Below are positions 1 to 13,284 of a stretch of DNA of 64,000 bases, in pieces. The notes beneath the pieces were generated by a model. It was given only the letters and a program-made list of their open reading frames with translations. It had not been told where the DNA came from and ran no database searches. The DNA is taken from positions 310,001 through 374,000 of the forward strand of contig JAMXBD010000715.1 in NCBI GenBank assembly GCA_024138025.1, given 5' to 3'. A program made the translations under genes and the position numbers. Origin of the DNA: Combretum micranthum (Eukaryota; Streptophyta; Magnoliopsida; Myrtales; Combretaceae). Positions within the stretch are counted from its first letter, which is position 1, and each line of letters begins with the position of its first letter.

Positions 1-34
1 GTGGTAAAGCTAATCTAGAAGCTGCTGATCCTAT

Positions 35-895
35 TCATTCCAAAACTTCATATGGTCCAATATATCTTGGGTTCAATTTGCTCCTTACTCCAAATCTAAA
101 AACTCCTTTTGTCGGGGATATCTTGAGTAATACATGATCTCCAAGTTCAAACTCTAAAAGTCTCCTTCTTAAGTCGACATAACTTTTATAACGGTATTGA
201 GTTGCTTTTAATCTCTGTTTGATCATTTGAACTTTATCAATTGCTTGTTGTATCAGATCAGGACCAATCAACGCTCTTTCGCCCACTTCGTCCCAATGGA
301 AAGGAGATCTACATTTTCTCCCATATAAAGCTTCATATGGAGCCATTTGAATCGCTGTCTGATAGTTATTATTGTATGCAAACTCAACTAGAGGTAAGGG
401 TTCATCCTAATTCCTTCCAAAGTCTAAGGCACAAGCTCTAAGCATATCTTCAAGCATCTGTATTGTCCTTTATGATTGACCATCGGTTTGTGGATGGAAT
501 GTCGTACTAAACTGTAACTTCATTCCAAGAGCTTCATGAAGACTTCTCCAAAATCGACTAACAAATCTCGTATCCCTATCAGAAGTGATGGTCATTGATA
601 CACTGTGTAACCACACTATCTCTCTGATATAAATTTGAGCCAATTTTTTGAGTGAACACCCAACTCTTAGTGGAATAAAATGTGATGATTTCGGTTGCCG
701 ATCTACAACGATCCAAATCATCTCATTCTTGGCTACTGTCTTTGCTAAAGCCATCATAACATTCCTAGTTATCTCATCCCACTTCCATTCTGCAATCTTT
801 AATGGTTGCAATTCTCCTCCAGGTCGTTGATTCTCAATCTTCACTTGTTGACATACTAAATATTTAGAAACAAATCTTGCAATATCCTTATTCAT
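35..895 (-). pseudogene. Ty3/gypsy integrase (core and GPY/F module), broken
   Basis: Two fragments in the same frame. The first (895-470) holds the second half of the zinc finger (C-V-C-Q-Q), then the rve core: a V-V-D-R segment, the second catalytic Asp in T-S-D-R-D-T-R-F, and the start of the H-P-Q-T-D-G-Q stretch, ending at a stop. The second (346-35) begins A-P-Y-E-A-L-Y-G-R and runs through R-Y-I-G-P-Y, the GPY/F module typical of chromoviral integrases. Where relatives carry M-D-F with the first catalytic Asp, this copy reads R-N-V, so Asp appears replaced by Asn. Integrase joins element cDNA to the host genome; this copy should be inactive. Confidence 0.9.
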
Positions 896-918
896 TCCTT
901 CCTACCAAAAATGTTGCT

Positions 919-1689
919 TCAAGTCTTGATACACTTTGTGTTTCTAGGGTGAATCGAATATGAAGAGGAATGAGCTTCTTTCATAATTTGTTTTCTCAAT
1001 TCACAGATCTTTGGTACATAAATTATATCCTTGAACCTTATAGCACTTTCATCATCAATTCTCATATATTCTCTCTTTCCTTCACTTATTTCACTTCTTA
1101 ATCTTTGGCTCTCTCGCTCTTTTTTTTGTCCTTGCTTAATTTGATCAAGAATCGTCGGTTGTATAGTTAAGCTCATTAACAATGCTTCAACTTTTTCCAG
1201 TGTTATTTCAATATTCATTCTCTGAAGATCTTCTTGCAACTCTTTTTGGCTTGTAATCATAGTCGCTATATTTAATTGTTTCTTTCTACTCAGTGCATCA
1301 GCCACTACATTGGCTTTCCCCAGGTGGTACAAAATCTCAACCTCGTAATCCTTAATTAGCTCCAATCATCTTCGCTATCGCATATTCAATTCATTTTGGA
1401 TGAAAATATATTTCAAACTCTTGTGATCGGTGAATATCTTACACCTTTCACCAAACAAGTAATGTCTCCAAAGCTTCAATGCCAATATCATTGCATCAAG
1501 TTCCAGATCATGAATCGGATAATTTCTTTCGTGAGGCTTCAATTTTCTAGAGGCATAAGTTATTACTCGCTCATCTTGCATTAGAACGCATCTCAGTCCT
1601 TGAAGTGAAGCATCGCTGTAAATTACAAATTCCTTTCCACTGATTGGAATTGGAAAATCGGTGCAGAAATTAACCGCTCCTTTAATTCC
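919..1689 (-). pseudogene. Ty3/gypsy RNase H and N-terminal integrase zinc finger, broken
   Basis: The fragment at 1581-1375 has the RNase H signature Y-A-S-R-K-L and F-T-D-H-K-S-L-K-Y. It stops and resumes in the same frame at 1365-919 with the A-D-A-L-S-R end of RNase H. The His pair of the integrase H2C2 finger follows (E-A-H and I-H-P-R), then a stop. RNase H degrades the RNA strand during reverse transcription. The reading frame differs from that of the upstream RT piece, so a frameshift lies near 1690. Confidence 0.88.
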
Positions 1690-2492
1690 TAAAAACTTCG
1701 ATCACAATCTTCACCCCATTCAAACTTCACATACTTCCTTGTCAACTTGGTTAATGGTGAAGCAATTTTGGAAAATTCTTGGACAAATCTTCTATAATAA
1801 CTTGCCAAACCTAGAAAACTTCGTACTTCCGTAACATTTGTAGGTTGTGGCCACTCTAAAACCGCTTTAATCTTTTCTGGATCAATAGATACTCCTTCTT
1901 TGGTAATTATATGACCTAGGAAAGCAAATTCCCTCAACCAAAATATGCACTTGCTAAATTTTTCATAAAGCTTCCGTTCTCTTAACCTTTGTAAGACAAG
2001 TTTTGAATGCTTCTCATGTTCTTCCTCATCCTTTGAATACACTAGTATGTCATCAATGAAAACAATTACAAATTGATCCAGATAATCCTTGAACATCTTG
2101 TTCATTAGATCCATAAAGGCTACTGGGGCATTTGTTAAACCGAAAGGCAAAACCATAAACTCAAAATGTCCGTATCTTGTTCGGAAAGCTATCTTCAAAA
2201 TATCTTGTGGCTTAATCTTGAGTTGATGGTATTCGGATCTCAAATATATTTTGAAAAATAATGCATCATCTCTCAATTGATCAAATAAGTCGTCAATTCA
2301 GTGAAGAGGGTACTTGTTCTTGATTGTAACTTGATTTAGCTCTCTATAGTCCACACACAGTCTTAAGCTTCCATCCTTCTTCTTCATAAATAGCATTGGA
2401 GCACCCCAAGGTAAGATACACAGACGTATAAATCCCAATTTCTGCAATTCTTCTAACTGACTTTTCAACTCTTTCAATTCTATAGGAGCCAT
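1689..2492 (-). pseudogene. Ty3/gypsy reverse transcriptase, broken by an in-frame stop
   Basis: Two pieces in one frame (2492-2298 and 2276-1689). The first has the W-G-A-P and [16 protein letters not shown] blocks. The second has L-P-F-G-L-T-N-A-P and the catalytic F-I-D-D box (2060-2049), followed by F-L-G-H and the [12 protein letters not shown] connection region. The TGA at the break sits where relatives have a sense codon, consistent with a C-to-T transition. The enzyme copies element RNA into cDNA in virus-like particles. Confidence 0.93.
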
Positions 2493-2516
2493 TCGATATG
2501 GAGCTTTAGATGTTAG

Positions 2517-3035
2517 TTATGTCCCTAGTACCAAGTCAATGCCAAATTCAATCTCTTTATCAGGTGGTAGACCTGGTAATTCTTCAAGAAAAACATCAAT
2601 AAATTCTTTCACTACTAGCACCGTATCAACTCTAAGCTCTTCATTACTAATCTCCATTCTTGCATTATTCTCCCACAACTCCATTGTATAGATGCTCTTA
2701 GGTCTCTTCATCTCTAAAACATACCACAATTTCCCATTCTCCAACTCAAAACTCATCTCCACCTTACTACAATCTATTGTAGCTTTATAAAGGTTTAACC
2801 AATTCATTCCAAGGATAACATCAAAATCAACCAAAGGCAGAACTAACATATCTATAGGCATACTTTTATCAGTAATCACAACATCAACGTTTCTACAAAC
2901 ACATGGTTCTTTCAATTGCATACCAAAAGGAGTATTAATATTCATGATTCTATCATACAGCACTTCAGAAGACAAACCATACTTATTTACAAAACTTTCA
3001 GCAATACATGCATGAGTGGCACCAGTATCAATCAA
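2517..3035 (-). pseudogene. Ty3/gypsy aspartic protease
   Basis: A retropepsin-like segment with the active-site sequence I-D-T-G-A-T-H-A-C near residue 3 and the second family block F-D-V-I-L-G-M-N-W-L near residue 70, followed by a linker toward reverse transcriptase. The Asp of D-T-G-A is intact. It is in the same frame as RT but separated from it by an in-frame stop at about 2515. In the living element it would cut the Gag-Pol polyprotein. Confidence 0.9.
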
Positions 3036-4402
3036 AGTGTATGCAGGATGATTTGCAATACGTATAGTACCTGCCAGTGTATCAACTGCAGGAGCTCCCT
3101 TATACTATTGCAAGGCAAATACTCGAGGTGCTGACATTCCTTTTCCAAAATTTGGTCCATAATTCTTAGTTTTTTCTTTACATTTAGTTACATGATGTCC
3201 TCTCTATTGACAGTGAGCACAAAAAATAGGCTTCAATTTAGGATTAAGATACTCAGAAGCTTTATGACCTACTTTCCCGCATGCAAAGCATGCTCCAGGA
3301 GTCCATTTACACTGAATTGATTCATGGGGGCCCAAAACATATAGGGCACCTCTTATCATATGGAATGGAAGAAATAGAAGTCTTTGTCACTTGTTCGAAA
3401 TTTAGTTTCTTCCCCATAAATGGTCGTGTACCTTTATTAACATTGCCAAATTTTGAATAAGGATTGTATGAGGTAATTGATCTCTTGCCCATAAATGTAG
3501 CACGTCTATCTCTTTGGGCTTTATTCTCATTTATAATTTATTCCACTAACTTTGCTTTGATTACCGCTTAAGACAGTGTTGATAACTAAAACTTCTTGAC
3601 CTCACTCTTGATTTCCATGTTCAAGCCATCTTAGAACTCTTGAACCTTCATACTCTCATCATTGTAATTTGTACCAGCAATTCTAAGCAACATACAATAC
3701 TCTGCATGATATTCTTCAACAGTTTTATTCCCTTGCCTCAAATTCAGCCAATTCGATATCATTTACTCTCTTACTGTAGATGGAATGTATTGCAAGAAAA
3801 AGGCTTCCTTAAATCTGTTCCATGGTATTGGTCTTCCATATTCTTCATTGTTCAATCTCCACCAATTATATGCATCTCCCTTCAACATATATATATCAAA
3901 ATCAACTTTCCTATGCTTGGGTACTTCCACAAGTTGTAAATGCTTTTTCAAGCTCTACTATCCAACCTTCAGTTCCAGTTGAGTCCAAAGCAGTTCCATC
4001 AAAATCAGGTACCAATCTAATAAAATCATGTAACTTGAATTGATCATTCCGGTCTTCTGCTTGTACATGTTGTTCTTGTCTTACAGTTAGTGGATTATAT
4101 TGTTGCATAAATTGTTGTTGTTGTTGATACATCATTTGCTGATACTGTTGAACTATTGCAAACATATCCCGAAACATAGTAAACACGTTATTCGGATCTC
4201 CGGTAGGCATATGAGGCATTGCTAGATATGTAGGCATTTGAGGAGGCTATGGATTCGGTGCAGTAGAAGCCGAAGCTAGTGATGTAGTCGAAGTAGAAGT
4301 TGGAATACTAGCTGACACAGAAGCTAAGATAGTAAACTGAGAAGGAGGTGGCATACCTTCTCTTTCTGTAGACTGTCAAGTCACTCTTCTAGACTTATCC
4401 AT
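3036..4402 (-). pseudogene. Ty3/gypsy Gag, frameshifted, two damaged zinc knuckles
   Basis: The likely start is the ATG at 4402-4400, about 195 bases inside the primer-binding site, but this frame meets stops almost at once. A Gln-rich part follows (4237-3911), ending in a W-I-V-E-L-E-K-A-F block, and the frame changes near 3930. The next piece (3951-3763) has the G-D-A-Y-N-W-W Gag core. Two CCHC-type knuckles are visible at 3290-3249 and 3221-3180. In the first the last Cys is replaced by Tyr, and the second has an internal TAG (complement of 3204-3206). Gag would form the particle shell and bind element RNA. Confidence 0.85.
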
Positions 4403-4595
4403 CTTTAAACAAACATACAACATATATATGACATATAATAATTTTACAATGTCAAATAAACATCAAAATAATTAATGAATAAAATAAGCATTCAAACAAA
4501 ATACATAATTCAAGCAAGTCCTATGTGCATCCGACTAAACTCACCGCATCTAAGGTCAAGTCACTCCTATTTAACCAAACAATTTCATAAACGTA

Positions 4596-4607
4596 GCTCT
4601 TATACCA
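4596..4607 (-). promoter_or_regulatory. primer-binding site for initiator Met tRNA
   Basis: On the minus strand this reads TGGTATAAGAGC, one mismatch from the usual plant iMet site TGGTATCAGAGC. Two bases separate it from the LTR end (TTTACA) at 4610. It fixes the LTR boundary and the element orientation. Confidence 0.88.
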
Positions 4608-4609
4608 TC

Positions 4610-7320
4610 TGTAAAGACCCGACCCACTAAATCCTGAGATTTAGTATACCGAGTCCCCAACCACATATAACATTTTCACATTATATGTCAGGTTGTCATA
4701 AAACTAATAGTTTATAAGAATTATTTGATTAAATCTACCAACACTTTATAAACAATTTTTAAACAAAAGAAGATTGCTAATAAAAGCAATCCATACGTAT
4801 ATACATTATATGCACAAAGATTAGTGTTAGTATAAGACACTACAAAATTACAAGTTGTTCTTGGTACAAAAAGATAAACTAAAGAGATCTTAAAGTTTTT
4901 TACAAATTAAGCTTATTTAACAAGCCTCATATACAGAGAATTATGCTTTAAACAAAAGCTTTTCCCAAAACTAAGGGCATTCGAGTCCTACCTATCCCAC
5001 TCGTCCATGAACCTCTCAAAATCTAACCCGTATCCCAAATCATCATACAACTCATCTTCAATGCAGCAAAAGTAAGCCAAAGGATTAGTAAGCAATAAAA
5101 AATACAAAAATAAATTGTCAAGCAAACTAAATTCGAAGGAAATGCACCAACGATCAAGTCATTATCTTGTTAAGTTTTCTTTTAACATAACAATATAGGG
5201 TATTCAAACCCCGGAATCACGCTATGGGAATTTAAGGGTCCTGAGTAACAGTAGCCGTTCAGGGGTTTGATATAAGCAGTCCGAATACACATATCTCCTA
5301 TATCTAATCCATAAAGAAATAGCTTCATTTCGGGCTCAAAAGCCGTTGTCGGACTCTACTTAAACTCAGTCCATAACATGAATCTAGTTCACAAGTCCCC
5401 GTAAACTTTGAACTAAACCATGGCATTTCCTCATAAGTTTAAGCAAACGTTACTTGGATATTATTATCCCCACTAGCTATCCGCTCAACCACAAACAAAT
5501 CGCTATTGCATCATAGCATACCATTGCATCATGGTAAAGTCGTTGCATCGTGACTTAGGTTAAGTGCCTAACTAACATGTCATTGCATCATGACAGGTTT
5601 GCTACTCCTTGGACCAGATTAAATAATGTAATAGACATCCAGTTCATCAATGTATTAAATCGAATTGAATTAAGTCAAATTTAATAATGCCTATTCCTAG
5701 CATACAACAAGCAAGCTATTACGTACCTGTACCCAATGGTATATTACTATATTCACATGGAGGGGAATCAACTGAAGAACCTTTAACTAAAATAAGAAAT
5801 ATTGAAACAAATCAAAAATCGAACATAGAACATATATACAACACACAATTCTAAGTTAACTATATAAGAAGATTCAATGAACCTGACATATAGTTTCAAC
5901 ATTTAATTTATATATAAAACATGTTTATATAGCTTATAAATTCATTAGAAGACCATATATGAAGTAAAGAAGGACAATTGAAGAAGGTTGAAATTGTAAA
6001 AACTCAGGGGATACGCGGGTAATTTACACAGGCAAATTTGAGTTGAACACTGGTAGAGCATTGGAAATATACGCCGGTAGCATTAAGCCCGCATTAAGAA
6101 AATCGGTTTTGTTCGCATTCAACATCGATTAAAGGCCGGCAGTGTTAAAGCCCTAGTGGCCGGCGTAGAAATTTAAAAAAATAAACGCTGGCCAATTTCT
6201 TCACAAAAGTCGGCAGCGATATAAGCAGCGTTAAAAAAATTGGTTCTGATCGCATTCAACACTGCCTCTATGCCGGCAAAGTTGAAGTATCAGATGCCGG
6301 TATACACGCAAAAACAGACCTGTTCGAAAAGTTTTTGTTTCCATTATTTTGTACTTCAAAAATTCATAGCATAAAGCATTTTTAATCCTTCTTCAAACAC
6401 ATATTTAGCTTCATGCACTATCTTCTATCCACATTAACCATTCCTAACAATTTTGAACATCATTTTAACACATCAAACTACTTCATTTATATCAAACCCT
6501 CTCCTACTCTTCACTTTAAACTTAACTACTCAAATAAACTTCAATCCTCACCAACACTTCTCACTACTTCCATAACTCATATAACAAGTTCATATAATAA
6601 TAAAACACAACTTAATATTTATTAATACATAAAACCATTTAAGTTCATATGACATTAAACTCATTCTAACATGGATTCTATATCTATATCACAAGAAAGA
6701 ATAAACAAGACTTTACAATTTGCATTAACTTACATGAAGAAGCTTTGGCTTGGAGAAAATTGTTGAATCCAAGAGTTTGTTTTTACTAAGGTTTAGAGCT
6801 TATGGTTTGAAGAAAGAAGAACAAAAAAGAAAAGAAAAGAAAAGAAAAGTGAAAATTCATGTGAATTTTGTGGACTGCCAAAAGAGAGTCTATTTGATCA
6901 AAATATGGACTCATAATTATCCTAACTTTGGCTTTTGGAGTACATATGGGTTAGGCTTAATTTGGGGCTAATTTGAACTTAATTTGAGCTTGAAATTGGG
7001 CTTAACTTATTGTAAAATTATGCTAATAATTATTTAGACATTTCAAAAGTTGTTTTGATAAATTTAAACATAACACATATATATTAATTCATAAGAGACA
7101 CAAACATTAATTATACTAAACACATTAATATACATAAAACAATAGCATTAATCTCATTACACATATACACATATATCAATAATTTACATTACTAAACATA
7201 GTATATCAAACCTATTTCTACACATTTTTTTTATATATCAATTTTTCTTCAAACTTAATATTTAGAACTAATATTATATTTACATGAAAATTAAATTATT
7301 AAATAAATTAGGTTATTTCA
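4610..7320 (-). repeat. 5' LTR of the gypsy element, family A (2711 bp)
   Basis: On the minus strand it begins TGAAATAACC (at 7320) and ends GGGTCTTTACA (at 4610). It aligns along its length with the solo LTR at 13285-16017 in opposite orientation. It contains a CpG-rich block with repeated GCCGGC-like motifs (about 5990-6310), a purine-rich tract at 6810-6850 that is a polypyrimidine tract on the minus strand, repeated ATGATGCAATG motifs (about 5500-5600), and the module shared with family B (about 5205-5385). Open frames inside it (such as 6413-6625 and 6750-6971) show no protein signature. Confidence 0.9.
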
Positions 7321-7410
7321 CCACCCAACAACCCTATGACTCTCACCACAAATGCTACTAATACCATCATTGCTTTATGTTGTCAAATTTACATTATATC
7401 AATAATATAC
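7321..7410. other. short host remnant between two LTRs
   Basis: Ninety bases rich in ACC, ACT and ATC triplets. The same type of triplet-rich sequence resumes at 16810, so this and 16810-17040 were probably contiguous before the family B LTR inserted. Confidence 0.5.
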
Positions 7411-8121
7411 TGAAATACCCCAAACCTTCACCTAAGTTAAAAATTTGAATTAGATAGTTTAGATGATGCAAGTAAGATTGACAATGAATTATGATTAGAT
7501 ATATTAATGTAATTAGTTGGTAAATAAATTAAAATTAAAATTTGAGCTTTTGAATTCCTAAAACCCTAAATATATTGTTTAAATATTTAGTGAATTCATA
7601 AATCTCTAAACTTTAGCCTAAAAGTTTATATCCTTAATCCCTATCAATTTTGAAATCATCTGCTTATTTAAAATTATTAGTTCTTAAGCCAAGCTCGAAT
7701 TGAATATCAATTTGATCTAAAGTAAATTTCTAAATTATGTTCTTATTTTAAATTCCTAATTTCTAATCTATAAATGCTGAAATTATCTTCTAAACACTTT
7801 TAAAATTAAAGATATTAATCTAAAAGGTCCAAGCCTAATACTCTTACCCTAAAATATCCTAAATTATAATTATCCTTTCCTTTTTCTCTTCCTTTCCTCT
7901 ATTTTTCTCTATCCTTTTCTTTTCCCTTTTGTTTTTATCGTTTCTTTCTTTCTTTTTTCTCTTTCTCTTCTCTTCTCTCTTTTTTTTCATAAATTAACTC
8001 TCAAATCTCAATTTCAAGAGGATTAGAAGAGAAATCAAAGTTAGAAAACAAGATAGGAAGTCGGAACCATGCTAGTTTTAGCTTCAACAAACAAGGAGAA
8101 GAAGTGTAAAGAAGATTATGT

Positions 8122-11100
8122 TGTAAGGACCCGACTTACCATATTATAAAATTTAAGCAAGTCAAATCCCTCGACCACATATAATACTTTAAGTATTATA
8201 TGCACAGGCCTTGTTGAATGATATGTTTATTTTGAACATTGCTAACAAATTTTAAACTTTGAAATCATATAATTATGTTCTGAAAACAACCAGATTTAAT
8301 GATTGAAAATCAAATTTTATAAAAGTACTTTATATTTTACTTCCATGAGTAGATCAACTTTCTGAAATAAAAGGATACCATTAGATATCTCCTATGCCTT
8401 TCATGATGGTAAATAAAGTTTTAAAAACTTAAGTTACAAAACTCGAGCTCCAACAAGCCCCTTAAAAGAATATTACAAATCTCAAAATATAAATCAAGTT
8501 CTTAAACAAATAGATAAAAGAAAAACAAAACCAGCCAATGATCCTAATCCTCTCCCTTCATTAACTAAAGATCCTCTAAAGTTGCCCCAAACCCAAGCCA
8601 AACAATATCATCATCCACTTCACCATCATCATCATTATTAACACATCATCATCAATACAACACTTGAAAAAATGACAACAACAACAATAATGAGCTGAAA
8701 CTCAGTATGACAGTAACACAAATGCATACGAGATATCACACATGCTTAATCTAAATGTAATGCATTAGATAACAAGTTATTATCTTTCCTTTAAAGTAAA
8801 CAAATCAACACTAGAGCACTCACAATTTGGAACAATTTTGGGAATCTGAAGGTTCTGAGTGACAGTAGTTGCTTAAGGAGTTGATATAGGTAGCCCGAAT
8901 ACCTATATCTAACTGAAAAAGAGAAAATAGCCTCATCTAGGGATCACAGCCATTGCTTACTCTTCACTTTCCATGACATAACTTAGTTCAACTGAACCCA
9001 TAAATGTGGACTAAATCATATTACTTTACCCCAAGCTTAAGCAAACATTACATTGATATTGTTTGCCCCATCAGCTATCTGTTGAGCCACTTATAAATGT
9101 CATTGCATCATGATGGGGATGGCCTAAGCGCCTAAACTACAATGCCCTCTTGGGATAGGGTTGTCACTCCCTAGGTTGGATTCAATGGTACAAGCACAAG
9201 CAACACTCAATTATAAAGGTCATTTTTGAGTTTTAATCCATTTTAAAATGCCTATCTTAACAATCATCACACAAGTTATTGCGTACCTTATGTTTGAAAT
9301 CCAAATAAAGACAAAAGGTATTTCAGAATCCATCTCAAAAGATAAATTAGGTATCCATATATCTGTTCAAGAATTAAACTCACATAAGCAATTTAATTTA
9401 ATTATCCATTTATATCAAACTTATTTTATAATCTTATTTAATCAGACACTATGTAAGAACCTCGTTATGGCTGCGAAAATTGCTCTGCTAAAATATAGAA
9501 AGTTCTTTATTGTCCGTCAAATTATTTATTTACTCTTTGTTTATAGTCATTTATTACAAAAACATCATCGTATCAATCGTATTAAAAAAGAATCAATTCC
9601 CAAACAAGTATACATTGGAAACAACATATTCCCCATATTATCCTTGGTTTATCCTAACATATTATCCTAAGCCAATTCCAAGTTAAACTTATGTTATCTT
9701 AATCTTATCTAAGTTGATTAAACTTAATCAATCTAATTCATTTTAAATCATTCAATCCCACTTAGTCAAGTTAAACCTAATTTTATTAGCTAAGTTCATT
9801 TTATACTTAACTACATACCTGTAACTAATAAACACAAGTTTTCAACTTTTGTTTGAATATGTTGTAGCTTGAAACAAATAAGATTTAGGCCTTGATTCTT
9901 TTATAATTTCTAGAAACTTAAAACATAAAAATTGTAGAGCTCTTTTTAAGCTTTCCGTATCATTTTGAATCACCTCAATCCGAGTTCAGATGAAAAATTT
10001 ATGATCAAAATATGAAACAATGTTGCTGTAGGGAAAACACAAGTCATGCCCATGATTTTTTGAAAGCTGAAAAAACATCTCTAAGCTAAGAATCAAGCTC
10101 GTGACTTTTGAGTTTCAAAGTTTTTGACCAACCTGATGTTACTAAGGGATGGATCACGACCATGATTATAAAAAAGTTTTGAATATGCTTTAAATCACTC
10201 CCATGACTTTATGATCTTGAAGTTTAAAAACAACCTGAGCCTAGCAAGGGCTAGATCAAGCCCGTGATTCTTGAAAAATTCCCAAAATAAAGCTTTTTCT
10301 TGTTAAAACACGCCCATGATTCATGAAATCCCCACATCAGACACTACTAAGGGGCGAATCATGCTCGTAATTCATGAAATTTATCCAATCCAAGCCTACC
10401 AAGGCTTGAATCACGCCTGTGATTGACCCCTTACCCACTGTCACACATTTCCCTGTTTCTTTTCTTCAAAATTTAACTTCAAAAACACCACATACTTCAT
10501 ACTCAACATTGTATAAGCAGCATATCAACCCATAGAAAGTCTAGAAAACATATCTAAACATATTTTTTCTTCATATATCATCTAATCATGTCATCAAATC
10601 TCTAACCTATACATGTATAAACAAATCCGTGTTGTTAACATATATATATTTTCACATCTTCAATCTATCAACTTAATCACAAACTTTACATAATTCTGGT
10701 TCCAATTCATCATATATATGCACATTCAACAATCAAAATAGGAGAAACAAGTAAACTTATCTTTTTAGCAACATATGGGTTTGATTTTATCTTAGTTTTT
10801 GAGCTTCTTCATGCATGTTTTTTTTATCTTCTATCTTGTTTTCCAACTTCAATTCTTCCTATAATTTTGTTGAAATTGAGAGTTTGATTTTAGAGAGAGA
10901 AAGGAGATAAAGAAAGAAAGAACGAATGAAAGAAGAAGAAGAAGAGAAGGGGAAAAGAAAAATAGAAAGGAAAGGAAGGCAAGGGAACACATGGAAAAGA
11001 AAAGGAGATAGGGATATGGTTAAAGAAATTTTTAAGGATGATTATGGCTAAGGGCTTTAGCTTAAACTTTTCAAATGATTATCTTTAACTCATAAAATGT

Positions 11101-11476
11101 TTAGAAGATAATTTTATAATTTATAGGTTAGAAATAAATAACTTAAAATAAGAACTTAATTTAGTAACTTACTTTAGATCAAATTGATATTCAATTTGAG
11201 TTCATCTTAATATTTATATTTTTAGGCAAGGAAATGAACTCAAAATATATAAGGATTTAGAGATTGGAATTTATACAATAATATAGCAATTTAGGAATCC
11301 ACTAAACACATAAACAACATTTTTCTAGGTTTAGGAATGTAAAATCTCAAATTTCAACTTAAATCTATTACTAACTTAATTATATCAACTTGTCGAATTA
11401 TATCCTATAATTCACTTAACTCATTTGACCTCTCTAAACTTAATTTCTAACTTAGGTGAAGATTTAGGGTATTTCG
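8122..11476 (-). mobile_element. solo LTR, family B, inverted inside another family B LTR
   Basis: On the minus strand it starts at 11476 (CGAAATACCC, where relatives have TGAAATACC) and ends GTCGGGTCCTTACA at 8122. Length is 3355 bp. Flanks are TATGT (8117-8121) and CATGT (11477-11481), a 5 bp duplication with one transition. It lacks internal retroelement sequence. Its central block (about 10030-10430) is a set of diverged repeats built on a motif like AATCACGCCCATGATT. That block differs from the one at the same place in the host LTR, although both ends of the two LTRs match. The 140-codon open frame at 9248-9670 looks like chance. Confidence 0.85.
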
Positions 11477-11789
11477 CATGTTGCATGAGATCGCCCAAAA
11501 AGATAAGTATAGTCGTTTTACTTTGTTTGGTTTATTGTTTATATATGTATATGATGGATTAGTGTTAGATATAAGTAGAAATTATGATAAAGTTGGTAAA
11601 CAAAGAATATGTGAGCATGTAAATTAGAATCTAGGTTAGATGATTCTTGGCATAATTTGTAGTTAGATGAAGTAAAAACATGTATATAAATGTCAGAAAT
11701 GATGATTCTAAGCTTATATGTTGATTAAAAGATGTTAGATGTTGAAAAATGATATAAATCAAATAGTAAAACAAGTAAAGTTTTCGAAA

Positions 11790-12290
11790 CAAAGAACTGG
11801 GCAATGAGCACGGGACGTGTAATAGTCATGCTCTTTACTTTTTTACACACGAAGAGAAATATGGCTTGAACACGACTAAATGTATCCAACTGTGCTTCTC
11901 TTTGATTCATTTTAAAAGAAAAACCCAGAACAGCATGGCTAAAGTACGATTTATTGTGTTTCTCTTTTGTAAAGAAACACGACCAGAACACGGCTCAATG
12001 TATCAAGTAGTGCTTCTCTCTGATCTTCACGTGCTTGGCTTTTTCATGAAACACGGGTGAAGCATGACTTGTGTATCTTGTCATGTTTCTCTTTTATGCA
12101 TCATGTTTCTCAAATGTTTCTATTCAAAGAGAAGCATGGCTGAAACACGACTCAATGTATCATGCCTTGCTTCTCTATGATCTCCCAAATGCAAACAAGT
12201 ATGATGGAAACATAGCTTTTGTATATGTTTCTTCTTATGCATGTAGATGGCTTGAACATGGCCCGTGCACCCTCCCATATTCTTCATAAA
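11790..12290 (+). repeat. diverged tandem repeats in the family B LTR
   Basis: About four to five diverged units of roughly 100 bp share a frame like GAACACGGCTCAATGTATC followed by GTGCTTCTCT. The same block occurs in the family B LTR at 43690-44280. Several short open frames in both strands arise from it and are not believed to be genes. Confidence 0.7.
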
Positions 12291-13284
12291 AATTTGAATA
12301 CAATAAAATAAAATAGAAAATGATAGTTATGTGATGTGTTAGTTAAATGATATCATTAAGAATGAGTTTAGTGGATTTATTGATTTAATAAATAATTGGA
12401 TTAAATATAGAAGTTAGATATAAAATAAATTTAGTTAATAATCTTAAGTTCAACATGGCTTAATGAATTTCAATGAGCTAAAATAAATTAGATTGATTAA
12501 GTTTAATTAACTTAGCTCAATAAATGAATTTAATGACTAATTCTAATCTTTTTTGCTAGGTTTAAGTTAAAATAGGCTTAATAGCTAATAGTTGGGTTAG
12601 ATTAATAAGTTAAGATAAACCATAAATAATATAGAGAATATATTGTTTTAAATGTGCGCTTGCTAGAAATGAGTATTTTGAATATGAATTAATATGAAGA
12701 TGTTTTTATAATAAATGATTATAATCAAAGAAAAAAGAAATACTTTGATAGACAATGGATAACTATCTGTACATTGGCGGGACGATCTTTGCAGCCATGG
12801 TGGGCTTCCTATTTCATGTATGGTCAAATAGGGTTATAAAAGAAGTTTGGTGTAAATGGATAATTAATTTAAATGCTTATATGAGTTCATTCCTTTAACA
12901 TATATGGATATCTGATTTATTCTCTAAGATAGCCCCTCGCCTACCTTCTATTTCTATTTGGACTTCAAATATGAAAGGTACACAGTAACGTGCTTAATGT
13001 TTGTTAGGATAGACATTCCTAATAAACTAAAATTTAAAGATGACCTAATTAATGAGTGTTGTTTGTGCATATGTCGTTGAATCTAGTTTGGGGAGCGGCA
13101 ACCTTGTATGAAGCCGAGTATGGTAGATTAAGCGCTTAGGCCACCCTTATCATGATGCAATGACATTTATAAGTGGCTCAATAGGTAGCCGATAGGGTAA
13201 CGACATTGGTATAACGTTTATCTTGATCGACAAGAAGTAATATAGTAGGACTCATGTTTATGGGACCGATTGAGCCTTATTATA

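Larger units (their letters stand above)
1..7320 (-). mobile_element. Ty3/gypsy retrotransposon, decayed, cut by left window edge
   Basis: In minus-strand order this element has a 5' LTR (7320 to 4610), a primer-binding site (4607 to 4596), gag, protease, reverse transcriptase, RNase H and integrase. It leaves the window before its 3' LTR. The pol order PR-RT-RH-IN defines Ty3/gypsy. The GPY/F-type end of integrase, the iMet primer site and the 2.7 kb LTR suggest a Tekay/Del-like chromovirus (inference; the chromodomain would lie outside the window). The coding part lies in at least five pieces in three frames with added stops, so it cannot be autonomous. The right end is set by homology to the solo LTR at 13285-16017. 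The TSD cannot be checked because the other end is missing. Confidence 0.93.

Noticed and set aside
9248..9670. 140-codon open frame inside the inverted family B LTR
   Set aside because: It lies in non-coding LTR sequence, has AT-driven composition (Ile, Leu, Lys, Asn), no domain, and is not kept in the other B LTRs.
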